Source: Enterobacteriaceae endosymbiont of Plateumaris consimilis | GTDB lineage: Bacteria; Pseudomonadota; Gammaproteobacteria; Enterobacterales; Enterobacteriaceae | Reading direction: 5' to 3' | DNA: 64,000 bases | NCBI RefSeq assembly: GCF_012563145.1 | Contig: NZ_CP046230.1 | Span: forward strand, 2,333 to 66,332 | Translations under genes and position numbers: made by a program | The notes under the pieces: generated by a model | Told to the model about the DNA's origin: nothing | What the model saw: the letters and a program-made list of their open reading frames with translations, nothing else | The model's database searches: none | Shown: positions 29,769 through 39,947 of the stretch, piece by piece | Numbering within the stretch: position 1 is the first letter of the stretch | Layout of the letters: each line of letters opens with the position of its first letter

Positions 29769-32405
29769 ATGGTAAAAACAACTAATGAAATTAGTAAGAT
29801 TTTTCTAAATTATTTTTCTGATAAAAAACATATTATCATGAAAGGTAGTTCATTAATACCACAAAATGACTCATCATTATTATTTACAAATGCTGGAATG
29901 AATCAATTCAAAGAATTTTTTTTAGGAAATAAACAATCTAATCAATCACGTATAGTTACAATACAAAAATGTATACGTATTGGAGGAAAACATAATGATT
30001 TAGAAAATGTAGGTTTTACAAATAGACATCATACATTTTTTGAGATGTTAGGCAATTTTAGTTTCGGAGATTATTTTAAAAAAGAAGCTATTTATTATGC
30101 ATGGGAGTTATTAACTGATTCAAAATGGTTTAATTTGAATAAAAAAAAAATATTTGTTACTGTATATTATACAGATAAAGAGACTTATAATATTTGGTAT
30201 AAACATATAGGAGTTTTAAAAAAAAATATTATTTTAATCGGAGATAAAAATAATATTCTTTATAATTCTGATAATTTTTGGCAAATGGATAATACTGGTC
30301 CTTGTGGACCTTCAACTGAAATTTTTTATGATTTAGGAGAACATTTATCTGGTGATATTATTAATAATACTGGAAATCGTTTTATTGAAATATGGAATAT
30401 TGTATTTATACAATTTAATAAAACTTCATATGGAAAATTAATTCCATTAAATATAAAGTCAGTTGATACAGGTATGGGATTAGAACGTATTAGTTGTGTT
30501 TTACAAGGATTTGATTCTAATTATCAATTAAATATATTTAAAAAATTAATTAAATATATAGCTACAATTACTAATACAACTAATTTAGAAAATAATTCTT
30601 TAAAAGTAATAGCAGATCATATTAGATCTACTGTATATTTAATATATGAAGGAATATTACCTAGCAATGAAAATAGAGGTTATGCTTTACGAAAAATTAT
30701 AAGGAGAGCTATAAATCATGGAAAAATGTTAGGACAAAAAAAACCTTTTTTTTATAAAATAGTAAAAATATTTATAGAAAACATAAGTATTGATTCCAAA
30801 ATAATAAAATTAGATGAAAAATGTAAGTTTATTGAAAAAATTATACAAAATGAAGAAAAAAACTTTGAAAAAATTTTAAAAAATGGAACAATATTATTAA
30901 ATAAAGAAATTAAAAAATTAAAAACAAATATTTTAAGTGGTAAAAAAGTATTTTATTTATATGATACTTTTGGAGTATCAATAGATTTAATAAAAAGTAT
31001 ATGTAAAAAAAAAAATATTGATATAAATCAAAAAGAATACAATCAATATATGGATATACAACGTAATCTTGCTAGGAAAAATAATTTATTTAAAAATAAT
31101 CAAAAGTCACATTATATAAATAAAAAATCAAAATTTGAAGGATATTGTAAATTTGAAACTAATAGTCGTATATTAGATATATATATAAATAATAAACTAA
31201 CAAATAAAATTCATAAAGGTGAAAAAGGAGTAATAATATTAAATATTACCCCATTTTATGGAGAATCAGGAGGACAAATAGGTGATATAGGTTATTTAGA
31301 AAAAGATCAGAATAATTTATTTAAAGTTTGTAATACCAAAATTAATAAAGACTTAATACTTCATATAGGAGAAATGATTTCAGGTACATTAGTTGTAAAT
31401 GATAATTTAAAAGCTAAAATAAATATTGATTTTAGACAAAATATTAGTAGAAATCATTCTGTAACACATTTATTACATGCTTGTTTACGTAAATTATTAG
31501 GAGAACATGTACAACAAAAAGGATCTTATATTACAGACACTTATTTACGTTTTGATTTTTCTTATTTTAAGAATTTAGATTTTTTATTCTTATTAAAAAT
31601 AGAAAAAATGATAAATAATTATATATTTGATAATATTCCTGTTAAAATATACACAATTAATAAATATATAGCTAAAAAAAATGAAAACATAATATCATTA
31701 TTTGATGAAAAGTATGGTGATATTGTTAGAATTGTGGAAATAGAAAAAATTTCTAAAGAATATTGTGGAGGAACTCATATATTAAATACGAATCAAATTG
31801 GTTTTTTTATAATTAAAAAATTTAGTAATATATCACATGGAATTAAAAGAATACATGCTATAACTCATGATTATTCATTACAATATATACAAAAACAAAA
31901 TGAAAGATTAAAATTAATTATTGATATTTTTAAAACTAATAAAGCTCATTTAATTGAAAAAATTTTAATATATAAAAATAAAAGAAGTATTTTAAAAAAA
32001 TCTTTAAATAATTTAGAACAATATTTTATTGAGAATGAAAGTAAAATATTATTATCAAATAATATTTTTTCACAAAATATTAATTTTATAATAAGCAATA
32101 TTTATAATTTTCATCCTAAATTATTTCATTTATTCTTAAAGAATTTAATTAGTAAAATAAATAATTTTATAATAATATTATCTACTAAATGGGATAATAA
32201 TTATTATATAATGATAAAAATTTCTAATAATTTAGCAAATAATATTAATGTTATTAAAATTATTAATAAATTATGTGATAAAAATCATTGTAAAATTGGA
32301 GGATGTGTTACCATAGCACAAATAAATTGTGATTTTAATGAAATACAATTTAATTTATTTTTAACTAAAATTAAATCATTTTTTTTAAATTATATAAAAA
32401 ATTAA
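29769..32405 (+). CDS. alaS: Alanyl-tRNA synthetase
   Basis: Charges tRNA-Ala and clears mischarged Ser/Gly. It has 878 residues (E. coli 876). The class II core is at the N-terminus (FTNAGMNQFKEFFLG, NRHHTFFEMLGNFSFGDYFK, GMGLERI). The editing domain has both zinc-site halves: HSVTHLLH and YCGGTH. The C-terminal domain is present but strongly Asn/Lys/Ile-biased, ending in a GGCVTIAQINCD-like stretch. An 11-A tract lies in the frame at 31005-31015. It sits between recA and csrA in the E. coli order. Confidence 0.97.
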   Translation: MVKTTNEISKIFLNYFSDKKHIIMKGSSLIPQNDSSLLFTNAGMNQFKEFFLGNKQSNQSRIVTIQKCIRIGGKHNDLENVGFTNRHHTFFEMLGNFSFGDYFKKEAIYYAWELLTDSKWFNLNKKKIFVTVYYTDKETYNIWYKHIGVLKKNIILIGDKNNILYNSDNFWQMDNTGPCGPSTEIFYDLGEHLSGDIINNTGNRFIEIWNIVFIQFNKTSYGKLIPLNIKSVDTGMGLERISCVLQGFDSNYQLNIFKKLIKYIATITNTTNLENNSLKVIADHIRSTVYLIYEGILPSNENRGYALRKIIRRAINHGKMLGQKKPFFYKIVKIFIENISIDSKIIKLDEKCKFIEKIIQNEEKNFEKILKNGTILLNKEIKKLKTNILSGKKVFYLYDTFGVSIDLIKSICKKKNIDINQKEYNQYMDIQRNLARKNNLFKNNQKSHYINKKSKFEGYCKFETNSRILDIYINNKLTNKIHKGEKGVIILNITPFYGESGGQIGDIGYLEKDQNNLFKVCNTKINKDLILHIGEMISGTLVVNDNLKAKINIDFRQNISRNHSVTHLLHACLRKLLGEHVQQKGSYITDTYLRFDFSYFKNLDFLFLLKIEKMINNYIFDNIPVKIYTINKYIAKKNENIISLFDEKYGDIVRIVEIEKISKEYCGGTHILNTNQIGFFIIKKFSNISHGIKRIHAITHDYSLQYIQKQNERLKLIIDIFKTNKAHLIEKILIYKNKRSILKKSLNNLEQYFIENESKILLSNNIFSQNINFIISNIYNFHPKLFHLFLKNLISKINNFIIILSTKWDNNYYIMIKISNNLANNINVIKIINKLCDKNHCKIGGCVTIAQINCDFNEIQFNLFLTKIKSFFLNYIKN

Positions 32406-32510
32406 TATTTAATATATAAACATTTTTTATTAATAGAAAATTTAAAACATTGTTTTAATGTAAAAATTTTATGAAAATATTTTAATTAATAATTTTTAAT
32501 TAAATATTAC

Positions 32511-32542
32511 TTAATTTTAATTTTAATTTTAATTTTAATTTT
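32511..32542. repeat. Hexanucleotide TTTTAA tandem array upstream of csrA
   Basis: About five consecutive 6-bp units with AA at 32513, 32519, 32525, 32531 and 32537, ending about 30 bp before the csrA start codon. Could vary in copy number by slippage. Whether it affects csrA expression is unknown. Confidence 0.8.
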
Positions 32543-32571
32543 TATTTTTTATTTTTTTCAAGGAGAAAAAA

Positions 32572-32757
32572 ATGCTTATTCTTACTCGCCGAGTAGGCGA
32601 AACACTTATGATAGGTGATGAAGTTATGGTAACAGTCTTAGGAATTAAAGGAAATCAAGTTCGAATTGGTGTTAATGCTCCTAGAGAAATATCTGTTCAT
32701 CGTGAAGAAATTTATCAACGTATTCAAGCAGAAAAAAATCAGCAAACAACTTGTTAA
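32572..32757 (+). CDS. csrA: Carbon storage regulator CsrA
   Basis: Homodimeric RNA-binding protein that represses or activates translation at GGA motifs. It has 61 residues, like E. coli, and is nearly identical over residues 1-55. RNA-contact Leu4 and Arg44 are both present. AAGGAG, a strong Shine-Dalgarno, lies 7 nt before the ATG, which is unusual in this window. Base composition is richer in G+C than the neighbours, reflecting strong purifying selection. The gene lies between alaS and tRNA-Ser(GCU), the ancestral order. CsrB/CsrC-type antagonist RNAs were not seen here. Confidence 0.98.
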   Translation: MLILTRRVGETLMIGDEVMVTVLGIKGNQVRIGVNAPREISVHREEIYQRIQAEKNQQTTC

Positions 32758-32797
32758 ATAAATAAAATAATTTTGTATAAAATCTTAAATAATTAAT

Positions 32798-32829
32798 TTG
32801 ACTTATTTTTTTATAAAATATAGTATAAT
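32798..32829 (+). promoter_or_regulatory. Possible promoter of the tRNA-Ser(GCU)/tRNA-Arg(ACG) unit
   Basis: TTGACT (32798-32803) and TATAAT (32824-32829, 8 nt before the tRNA) are both near consensus, but their 20-bp spacing is long. An overlapping TATAGT (32819-32824) gives 15 bp instead. It could be a weak promoter or partly a coincidence of base composition. Confidence 0.35.
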
Positions 32830-32837
32830 TTTTATAT

Positions 32838-32929
32838 GGTGAGATGGCCGAGTGGTTGAAGGCGCACCCCTGCTAAGGGTGTATGTGGTATGAACTATTA
32901 CATCGAGGGTTCGAATCTCTCTCTCACCG
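32838..32929 (+). tRNA. serV: tRNA-Ser(GCU)
   Basis: 92-nt class II tRNA: acceptor GGTGAGA/TCTCACC, anticodon loop CTGCTAA (anticodon GCT), long variable arm, T-arm GAGGGTTCGAATCTCTC, discriminator G. It follows csrA as in E. coli (csrA-serV-argV) and is 10 nt upstream of tRNA-Arg. Confidence 0.96.
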
Positions 32930-32939
32930 AATTTAAAGG

Positions 32940-33013
32940 GCATCCGTAACTCAGTGGAATAGAGTACTCGGCTACGAACCGAGCGGTCGGAGGTTCGAAT
33001 CCTCCCGGATGCA
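32940..33013 (+). tRNA. argV: tRNA-Arg(ACG)
   Basis: 74 nt: acceptor GCATCCG/CGGATGC, anticodon stem-loop CTCGGCTACGAACCGAG with anticodon ACG, T-arm GGAGGTTCGAATCCTCC, discriminator A. Almost identical to E. coli argV, where several tandem copies exist; one remains here. A34 must be deaminated to inosine by TadA, whose gene is at 47 kb. Confidence 0.97.
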
Positions 33014-33054
33014 AATTAGTTATAAATATTTTTAAAAAATTTATTTAATCACTA

Positions 33055-35349
33055 TTAAAAATTATTATATTTTTTTCTTAAAATTTTTGTTGCTTTAACC
33101 ATATTATATAAACTTTGTTTTACTTCTTCCCAAGTTCTTGTTTTTAATCCACAATCAGGATTAACCCAAAAATTTTTAAAAGAAATATTTTTTAATGCTT
33201 TAATTAAAAATTTTTTAATTTTATTTATAGATGGTATATTAGGTGAATGTATATCATATACTCCTAGTCCTAATTCATTAGGATAATTTAAATTCTTAAA
33301 TAATTTAATTAAATTATCACCAGAACGAGATGTTTCAATACTAATAACATCAGCATCTAAAGCTATTATATCATGTATAATATCTTTGAATTCAGAGTAG
33401 CACATATGAGTATGAATTTGTGTTACATCTTTTGTAGATGATATTGTTAAATGAAAAGATTCTTTAGCCCATTTTAAATATGAATTCCATTCAGATTTTT
33501 TTAATGGTAATCCTTCTCTTAAAGCAGGTTCATCTATTTGTATAATTTTAATGTTAGCTTTTTCTAAATCGTATATTTCTTCTTTTAGAGCTAATGCAAT
33601 TTGTTTAGTAATTTCTATAGGAGAAATATCATCTCTAGGAAAAGACCAAAGTAACATTGTTATAGGTCCAGTTAACATTCCTTTAACTATTTTTTTTGTT
33701 AACGATTGTGCGTATTTAGACCAATATACTGTTATAGGTTTTTTTCTACTAATATCTCCAATAATAATTGGAGGTTTTACACAACGAGAACCATAACTTT
33801 GAACCCAACCATTTTCAGTTATAACAAAACCATTAAGATTTTCTCCAAAATATTCAACCATATCGTTTCTTTCAGGTTCACCATGTACTAATACATCTAA
33901 ATCTAAATTTTCTTGAATATTAATTATATTTTTAATATGTTTTTTCATATTTTTTTTATAATTATCATAGCTAATAAATCCTGATTTAAAATCAGATCTT
34001 AATTTTCTAACATCTGAAGTTTGTGGAAATGATCCTATTGTAGTAGTTGGAATAAATGGTAATTTTAACTTTCTCTTTTGTAACAGTGATCTTGTATTAT
34101 AATTTTTACGATTATTTATAATATGATTTCCAATTAATAATATTTTTTTTTGTACTTTTATATTAGTTATATCTTTGAAAAATTTTCTAGAATATATAGA
34201 TTCACTCCATTGAACTAATTCACTATAATCATTATTATTTATAGCTTTAGTTATTAAAGATAATTCTTTACATTTTTGTATTGAAAAAGAAAACCAATTT
34301 TTAATTTTTTTATTTAATTTAAATTCTAAATTCAAATCTACTGGACTATGTATTAATGAACAAGAACTACCAATCCATAATAATGGTCTACTTTTTTTTA
34401 TAGATAATAAAATATCATACCATTTTTTTAAATTAGTTTTCCAAATATTTCTACCACTAATAATTCCAAAAGATATAATCCATTTTTTAGAAATATTATT
34501 ATTGATATATTCAATATTATCTTTTCCATTAACTAAATCTATATGTATTCCATGTACAGGCAACATTTTAATTAATTCAATATTATGACTAATACTACCA
34601 AAATATGTAGTTAATAATATATTAATATTATTAATATTATCTCTTAAAATATCATAAGCATTTTTAAACGCTTGTAACCATTTTTTTGGTAATTCTAGTG
34701 CTAAAATAGGTTCATCTATTTGAACCCATTGAATATTTCTTTTTTTTATTTCTAATAATATTTCAATATATACTGATAAAATATTTGTTAATAATTCTAA
34801 ACGACTAAAATGATTATTTTGTATTTTATTACCTAACCAAAGATATGTAATAGGACCTATTAATATAGGTTTAATATTATTAAAATTCATTTTAATAGCT
34901 TCATCTAATTCATTTAATAGTTCTTTTGAGGAAAAATGAAAAGATTGATTTTTATAAAATTCGGGAACTATATAATGATAATTAGTATTAAACCATTTAG
35001 TCATTTTACTAGCATTTAATGATTTTTTATCATGAAGAGAACCTCTAGCAATATAAAACATTGTATCTATATTTATAATATTATTAATTTCTTCTTTAAA
35101 CCTTATAGGAACATTTCCTAGCATTAAACTAATATTAAGTACATGATCGTACCATGCAAAATCACCTATAGGTAATAAATCAATATTATTAACTTTTTGT
35201 TCGTTTAAGTTAAATTTTCTAATATTATAACCAATATCAAATAATTTTTTTTTTGTAATTTGATTATTCCAATATTTTTCTTGAGCTTTTTTTAATTCAC
35301 GATAGGGACCAATTCTAGGAAAACCTAATGTATGACTTAATACTTTCAT
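33055..35349 (-). CDS. metE: Cobalamin-independent methionine synthase MetE
   Basis: Transfers a methyl group from 5-methyl-THF-polyglutamate to homocysteine, the last step to methionine, without B12. It has 764 residues (E. coli 753). N-terminal LGFPRIGPYRELKKAQEKYW, the central LPFIPTTTIGSFPQTSDVR, and the C-terminal zinc ligands in THMCYSEF and NPDCGLKTR are all present; VHGEPERNDMVEYFGE is intact. It is convergent with tRNA-Arg(ACG). With metB, glyA and folD it supports host methionine supply. The B12-independent enzyme avoids any need for cobalamin. Confidence 0.97.
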   Translation of the reverse strand: MKVLSHTLGFPRIGPYRELKKAQEKYWNNQITKKKLFDIGYNIRKFNLNEQKVNNIDLLPIGDFAWYDHVLNISLMLGNVPIRFKEEINNIINIDTMFYIARGSLHDKKSLNASKMTKWFNTNYHYIVPEFYKNQSFHFSSKELLNELDEAIKMNFNNIKPILIGPITYLWLGNKIQNNHFSRLELLTNILSVYIEILLEIKKRNIQWVQIDEPILALELPKKWLQAFKNAYDILRDNINNINILLTTYFGSISHNIELIKMLPVHGIHIDLVNGKDNIEYINNNISKKWIISFGIISGRNIWKTNLKKWYDILLSIKKSRPLLWIGSSCSLIHSPVDLNLEFKLNKKIKNWFSFSIQKCKELSLITKAINNNDYSELVQWSESIYSRKFFKDITNIKVQKKILLIGNHIINNRKNYNTRSLLQKRKLKLPFIPTTTIGSFPQTSDVRKLRSDFKSGFISYDNYKKNMKKHIKNIINIQENLDLDVLVHGEPERNDMVEYFGENLNGFVITENGWVQSYGSRCVKPPIIIGDISRKKPITVYWSKYAQSLTKKIVKGMLTGPITMLLWSFPRDDISPIEITKQIALALKEEIYDLEKANIKIIQIDEPALREGLPLKKSEWNSYLKWAKESFHLTISSTKDVTQIHTHMCYSEFKDIIHDIIALDADVISIETSRSGDNLIKLFKNLNYPNELGLGVYDIHSPNIPSINKIKKFLIKALKNISFKNFWVNPDCGLKTRTWEEVKQSLYNMVKATKILRKKYNNF

Positions 35350-35477
35350 ATTTATAAATACCTATTTAAAATTATAATTTATACAAATATTTATTTTACT
35401 ATAAATATAATTTTCAACTAAAAAAATTTTGTTATTTATAATTATAAATATCTAAATTACTAAAATTTAGAGACAAT

Positions 35478-36302
35478 TTAATTATTTTCACGTAAAATAT
35501 TATTAATTTCAATTTTACTTAGAGTTTTACAATCTACTTTTTTAACTATTACAGCACAATATAAACTATATTTATTATTTTTATCTGGTAGATTACCAGG
35601 TACTACAACTGAACCACTAGGAACTTTACCAAAGAAAACTAATCCTGTTTCTCTATCATATATTTTAGTACTTTGACCAATATATACACCCATAGAAATT
35701 ACTGTACCACTCTCAATGATAACTCCTTCAACTATTTCTGATCTAGCTCCAATAAAACAATTATCTTCTATAATTGTTGGATTAGATTGAATAGGTTCTA
35801 AAACACCACCTATACCAACTCCACCAGATATATGAACATTTTTACCAATTTGTGCACATGATCCAATAGTAGACCAAGTATCTATCATAGTACCATTACC
35901 TATATAAGATCCTATATTTATAAAAGAAGGCATCAAAATAACGTTTTTATCTAAAAAAGATCCATATCTAACAGTAGTTGGAGGAATAATACGACAATTT
36001 AATTTATTAAAATTATCTTTACTCATATTATTAAATTTTGAAGGTATTTTATCATAATAATAATTATATTCACCTTTGATGAAAAAATTATCACTAATTT
36101 TAAAATATAATAAGATTGCTTTTTTTATCCATTGATGTGTTATCCAATTATTTTTTATTTTTTCTGATACTCTTAATTTTCCTTTATCTAACATTTCAAT
36201 AATTTTATGAACAGCATTAATTAACTCTTTATCTTTTAAAAATTTTGTATTATTAATTTGTTTAGAAAAATAATATTCTATTATATTTTGATATTTTATC
36301 AT
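35478..36302 (-). CDS. dapD: Tetrahydrodipicolinate N-succinyltransferase DapD
   Basis: Succinyl-CoA-dependent step of the succinylase branch toward meso-diaminopimelate and lysine. It has 274 residues, the same as E. coli. The left-handed beta-helix of hexapeptide repeats is clear from about residue 105 on ([58 protein letters not shown]). The N-terminal helical domain is present. dapA (57 kb) and dapB (right edge) supply earlier steps. The DAP made serves both peptidoglycan and lysine. Confidence 0.97.
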   Translation of the reverse strand: MIKYQNIIEYYFSKQINNTKFLKDKELINAVHKIIEMLDKGKLRVSEKIKNNWITHQWIKKAILLYFKISDNFFIKGEYNYYYDKIPSKFNNMSKDNFNKLNCRIIPPTTVRYGSFLDKNVILMPSFINIGSYIGNGTMIDTWSTIGSCAQIGKNVHISGGVGIGGVLEPIQSNPTIIEDNCFIGARSEIVEGVIIESGTVISMGVYIGQSTKIYDRETGLVFFGKVPSGSVVVPGNLPDKNNKYSLYCAVIVKKVDCKTLSKIEINNILRENN

Positions 36303-36389
36303 AATAATTTATTTATTAATAAATAATATTTTATTAAATATATTAAAGATATCATTTATTATATAAATAAACAATTTATATATATAATA

Positions 36390-38408
36390 CTAAAATGAAT
36401 ATTTATTAATTAATTTTATTAATTGTTGTTCATTTATTATCATTATATTAAATTTTTTTGCTTTAAATATTTTAGAGCCAGGTTTTTCTCCTATAATAAT
36501 TATATCTATATTTTTAGATATATGATCATAAATTATACCACCTAAATTTATTAATTTTTCTATTATATTAATTCTTTTAATAGAACTTAATTTACCTGTT
36601 AATACTATTTTTTTTTTATAAAAAAAATTTTTATTTATATTATAATTTATCCAATTAATACCAATTTTATTAACTAATTGATTAATTACATATAAATTAT
36701 TTTTATTTTGAATAAAATTATATATATTGTATGCAATTTTTTTTCCTATTCCAGGTACACAATAAAAATCTTTTAATTCTGCATTTAATAAGTTATTCAA
36801 ATTTTGAAAATAATTATTTAAATTATTTGCAGTAACTAAACCTACTTCATCAATACCTAAAGAAAATAAAAATTTAGTAAAAGTAGTTTTTTTTGATATT
36901 TCTAGTGATTTTAATATTTTTAAAATAGATTTATTTCCTAAATAAGAAATTTTATTTAAAATATTCATATTTAATTTAAATAAATCTATAGTGTTTTTTA
37001 CTAAATTAGCATCTACTAATTTATCAATTAATTTGTTACCTATATAATTAATATTCATTGCATTACGTGATATAAAGTGTTTTAAATATCCTTTTAATTG
37101 AGATTTACAATCTAATCCAGATAGACAATATAATATTGTTTTATTATGACTTTTATTTTTTAAAATAGATTTACAATCTGGACATATTTTAGGAATAATA
37201 ATATTAGTTATAATATTATTTACTCTTTCTTGTTTTATATTATTTATTATTTTTGGTATAACATCACCACAACGTTGTACTATTATTACATCACCTATTT
37301 TTAAATCTAATTTTTTTATTTCATTAATATTATATAAACTAGCATTACTAATATTTACTCCATTTATTTTAATGGTTTTAAACTTTCCTACAGGAGTAAT
37401 TAATCCTGTTCTTCCTATTTGAAAAATAACATTTTTTAATATTGTTGTTTTTTCTTGTGGAGGAAATTTATATGCAATAGCCCATTTTGGTGCATGTGAA
37501 GTACATCCTAAAATTTTTTGTATTACAAAATTATCTATTTTAATAACTATACCATCAATATGATATGGTAAATTATTTCTTTTTTCTTTTATTTTTTTAT
37601 AAAATAATAAAATTTCTTTTAAAGAAGTACAAATTATTGTATAATCAGAAGTTGGTAAGCCAAATTTTTTTAATTTTTTTAATGTTTCTAATTGACTATA
37701 TAATTTTTTTTTACTTTTTATAAAACCTATACCATAACTAAAAAAATTTAATAATTTATTATTAATATTATTATAAATGTTTTTTAAAAATAAAGCACTT
37801 ACTACTGCACTACGAGTGTTTGAAAATTTTTTATTTAAAATATTTTTTTTATTTAAAATTTTTAAATTTTTTTTTGTCATAAACATTTCTCCTCTAACTT
37901 CTAATATAGAAGGAAGATTATTTCCTTGAAGTTTATGAGGAATATCATGTATATATAATATATTATCAGTGATATTTTCTCCTATTATTCCATTACCTCT
38001 AGTAGAGGCTTGTATTAATTGACCATTTTTATATAGTAAATTTACTGCTATTCCATCAAATTTTAATTCACAACAAAAACAATTTATGTCTTCATTAAAA
38101 TAATTTTTTATAGGTTTAAAAAATTTTAAAAATAAATCATCTTTATTAAAAACATTATTCAATGATAACATAGGTATCATATGATTTATTTTTTTAAAAT
38201 CTTGTAAAAAAATACCTCCTACCAATTGAGTTGGAGAATTATTAGTTATTAAATAAGGAAACAAATTTTCTAATTGTTCTAATTTATATAATAATTTATC
38301 ATATTCATGATCTGGTATTTCTGGTTCATGTAATACATGATACTTATAATTATGATATTTTATCTTATTACATAAATTTATAATTTTTTTTTTAAATGAC
38401 TTTTGCAT
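36390..38408 (-). CDS. ligA: NAD-dependent DNA ligase LigA
   Basis: Seals Okazaki fragments and repair nicks. It has 672 residues (E. coli 671). The adenylated lysine is Lys116 in CELKFDGIAV. The domain Ia Tyr pair (YHNYKYHV), IGRTGLITPVG in the OB domain, a four-Cys zinc finger (CPDC, then CLSGLDC), helix-hairpin-helix repeats and a C-terminal BRCT domain with KKIVLTGKLS are all present. Despite strong amino-acid bias the architecture is complete. It is the first gene after a short gap from cysS on the same strand. Confidence 0.97.
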   Translation of the reverse strand: MQKSFKKKIINLCNKIKYHNYKYHVLHEPEIPDHEYDKLLYKLEQLENLFPYLITNNSPTQLVGGIFLQDFKKINHMIPMLSLNNVFNKDDLFLKFFKPIKNYFNEDINCFCCELKFDGIAVNLLYKNGQLIQASTRGNGIIGENITDNILYIHDIPHKLQGNNLPSILEVRGEMFMTKKNLKILNKKNILNKKFSNTRSAVVSALFLKNIYNNINNKLLNFFSYGIGFIKSKKKLYSQLETLKKLKKFGLPTSDYTIICTSLKEILLFYKKIKEKRNNLPYHIDGIVIKIDNFVIQKILGCTSHAPKWAIAYKFPPQEKTTILKNVIFQIGRTGLITPVGKFKTIKINGVNISNASLYNINEIKKLDLKIGDVIIVQRCGDVIPKIINNIKQERVNNIITNIIIPKICPDCKSILKNKSHNKTILYCLSGLDCKSQLKGYLKHFISRNAMNINYIGNKLIDKLVDANLVKNTIDLFKLNMNILNKISYLGNKSILKILKSLEISKKTTFTKFLFSLGIDEVGLVTANNLNNYFQNLNNLLNAELKDFYCVPGIGKKIAYNIYNFIQNKNNLYVINQLVNKIGINWINYNINKNFFYKKKIVLTGKLSSIKRINIIEKLINLGGIIYDHISKNIDIIIIGEKPGSKIFKAKKFNIMIINEQQLIKLINKYSF

Positions 38409-38446
38409 AAAATTATATATATAAAAATATATATTTATAATAAATA

Positions 38447-39862
38447 TTATTTATTTCTTTTCCATATAGTTCCAAACTGTGAATCTTCTAAAAGAATATT
38501 TTTATTATTTAATAAATTTCTAATAGAATCTGCTTTTTCCCAAAATTTATTTTTACGTGCATTATTTCGTATTTTAATTAATTTTTCAATTTGATATTTA
38601 TCATAATAATATAATTTCTTTTTTTTAAAATAATTTTGAGGATTATAAAATAAAATTCCTAAAATATTTCCTAAATCTCTTAATTTTAAAATTAAATTAT
38701 TTGCATATAAAAATTTCTTTTTATTATTTAAAATATTAATTTGATATGACATATTAAACAATATACTATAAGCTCTTGGAGTATTAAAATCATCATTCAT
38801 TGCTTCGTAAAATTTTTTTTCAAATAAAATATTTTCTTTATCTTTTTTATAATTTTGATTATCTAAATCTATTTTAGATGAAATATTGTTTATATAATAA
38901 ATTGATGTATATAATCTACTTATAGAAGCTTCAGATTGTTTTAACACATTTTCATTATAAATGATTGGACTCCTATAATGAGTTGAAGTAAAAAAATATC
39001 GAATAATTTCATTATTATATTTAGATAAAATATCTCTTAATTTCAAAGAATTATGTAATGATTTAGACATTTTTTTATTATCTATCATAATCATACCACT
39101 ATGAATCCAATAATTTACATGAAATGATTTATCTAAACAATATGATTGTGCTATTTCATTTTCATGATGAGGAAAAATTAAATCATTACCGCCACCATGT
39201 ATATCAAAAAAATTACCAAAATACTTATTATGCATAGCTGAACATTCTATATGCCATCCAGGTCTTCCATATCCCCAAGGAGATAACCATCCAATTTTTT
39301 TATTTTTAGATATTTTCCATAAAACAAAATCTATGTGATTTTGTTTTATATCAAAATATATTTGTTTTTTTTTTAATTTATTTAATTTTTGTCTAGATAA
39401 TTTACCATAATTTAAATAGCTATCAATAGAAAACATCACATCTCCATTTTTAGCAATATATGCATTATTATTTTTAATTAAATGTTTAATTATAATAATA
39501 ATTTCATTAATATGATTTGTTGCTCTTGGTTCTATATTTGGTTTTAAAAGATTAAGTTTCTTAAAATCTAATTGCATTTCAGAAATCATTTTATTTGTAA
39601 TACATTTAATATTTTTTTTTTTTTTATTAGCTATTTCTATAATTTTATCATCAATATCTGTAATATTTCTTATATATTTTACTTTATATCCTAAATTTTT
39701 TAAATATCTTATAATTAAATCAAATATAACAAAAGTTCTTCCATGCCCAATATGACATAAATCATATGTTGTTACGCCACATACATAAATTTTAACTTCA
39801 TTATTATGAATTGGTTTAAATATTTCTTTTTTTTTACTTAAAGTATTAAAAATTTTTAACAT
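38447..39862 (-). CDS. cysS: Cysteinyl-tRNA synthetase
   Basis: Charges tRNA-Cys. It has 471 residues from the ATG at 39862 (E. coli 461). The frame opens four codons upstream at a GTG, but MLKIFNTLS aligns exactly with the E. coli start. The HIGH motif is HIGHGRT, the zinc site uses the YVCGVTTYD Cys plus GWHIECSAM and the FPHHENE His/Glu, and the KMSKS loop is NKKMSKSLHN. The gene contains a run of 14 A in its coding strand (39612-39625), the longest homopolymer noticed in the window, within a Lys-rich loop. Confidence 0.96.
   Translation of the reverse strand: MLKIFNTLSKKKEIFKPIHNNEVKIYVCGVTTYDLCHIGHGRTFVIFDLIIRYLKNLGYKVKYIRNITDIDDKIIEIANKKKKNIKCITNKMISEMQLDFKKLNLLKPNIEPRATNHINEIIIIIKHLIKNNNAYIAKNGDVMFSIDSYLNYGKLSRQKLNKLKKKQIYFDIKQNHIDFVLWKISKNKKIGWLSPWGYGRPGWHIECSAMHNKYFGNFFDIHGGGNDLIFPHHENEIAQSYCLDKSFHVNYWIHSGMIMIDNKKMSKSLHNSLKLRDILSKYNNEIIRYFFTSTHYRSPIIYNENVLKQSEASISRLYTSIYYINNISSKIDLDNQNYKKDKENILFEKKFYEAMNDDFNTPRAYSILFNMSYQINILNNKKKFLYANNLILKLRDLGNILGILFYNPQNYFKKKKLYYYDKYQIEKLIKIRNNARKNKFWEKADSIRNLLNNKNILLEDSQFGTIWKRNK
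39612..39625 (-). repeat. 14-nt poly(A) tract in the cysS coding strand
   Basis: Fourteen consecutive T on the plus strand, read as A in cysS, encoding Asn-Lys-Lys-Lys-Lys-Asn. The annotated frame is open on both sides, so the genomic length is in frame as given. It is a likely site of RNA polymerase slippage and also of sequencing error. Confidence 0.9.
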
Positions 39863-39947
39863 TAATAATTTCACTATAAACTAATATAAATTATATTATA
39901 ATCTATTATTATAAATAATAAAATTAATTATTTAATTAAATTATGGA

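Noticed and set aside
33551..33891. Two overlapping plus-strand frames
   Set aside because: Antisense shadows of the conserved C-terminal half of metE.
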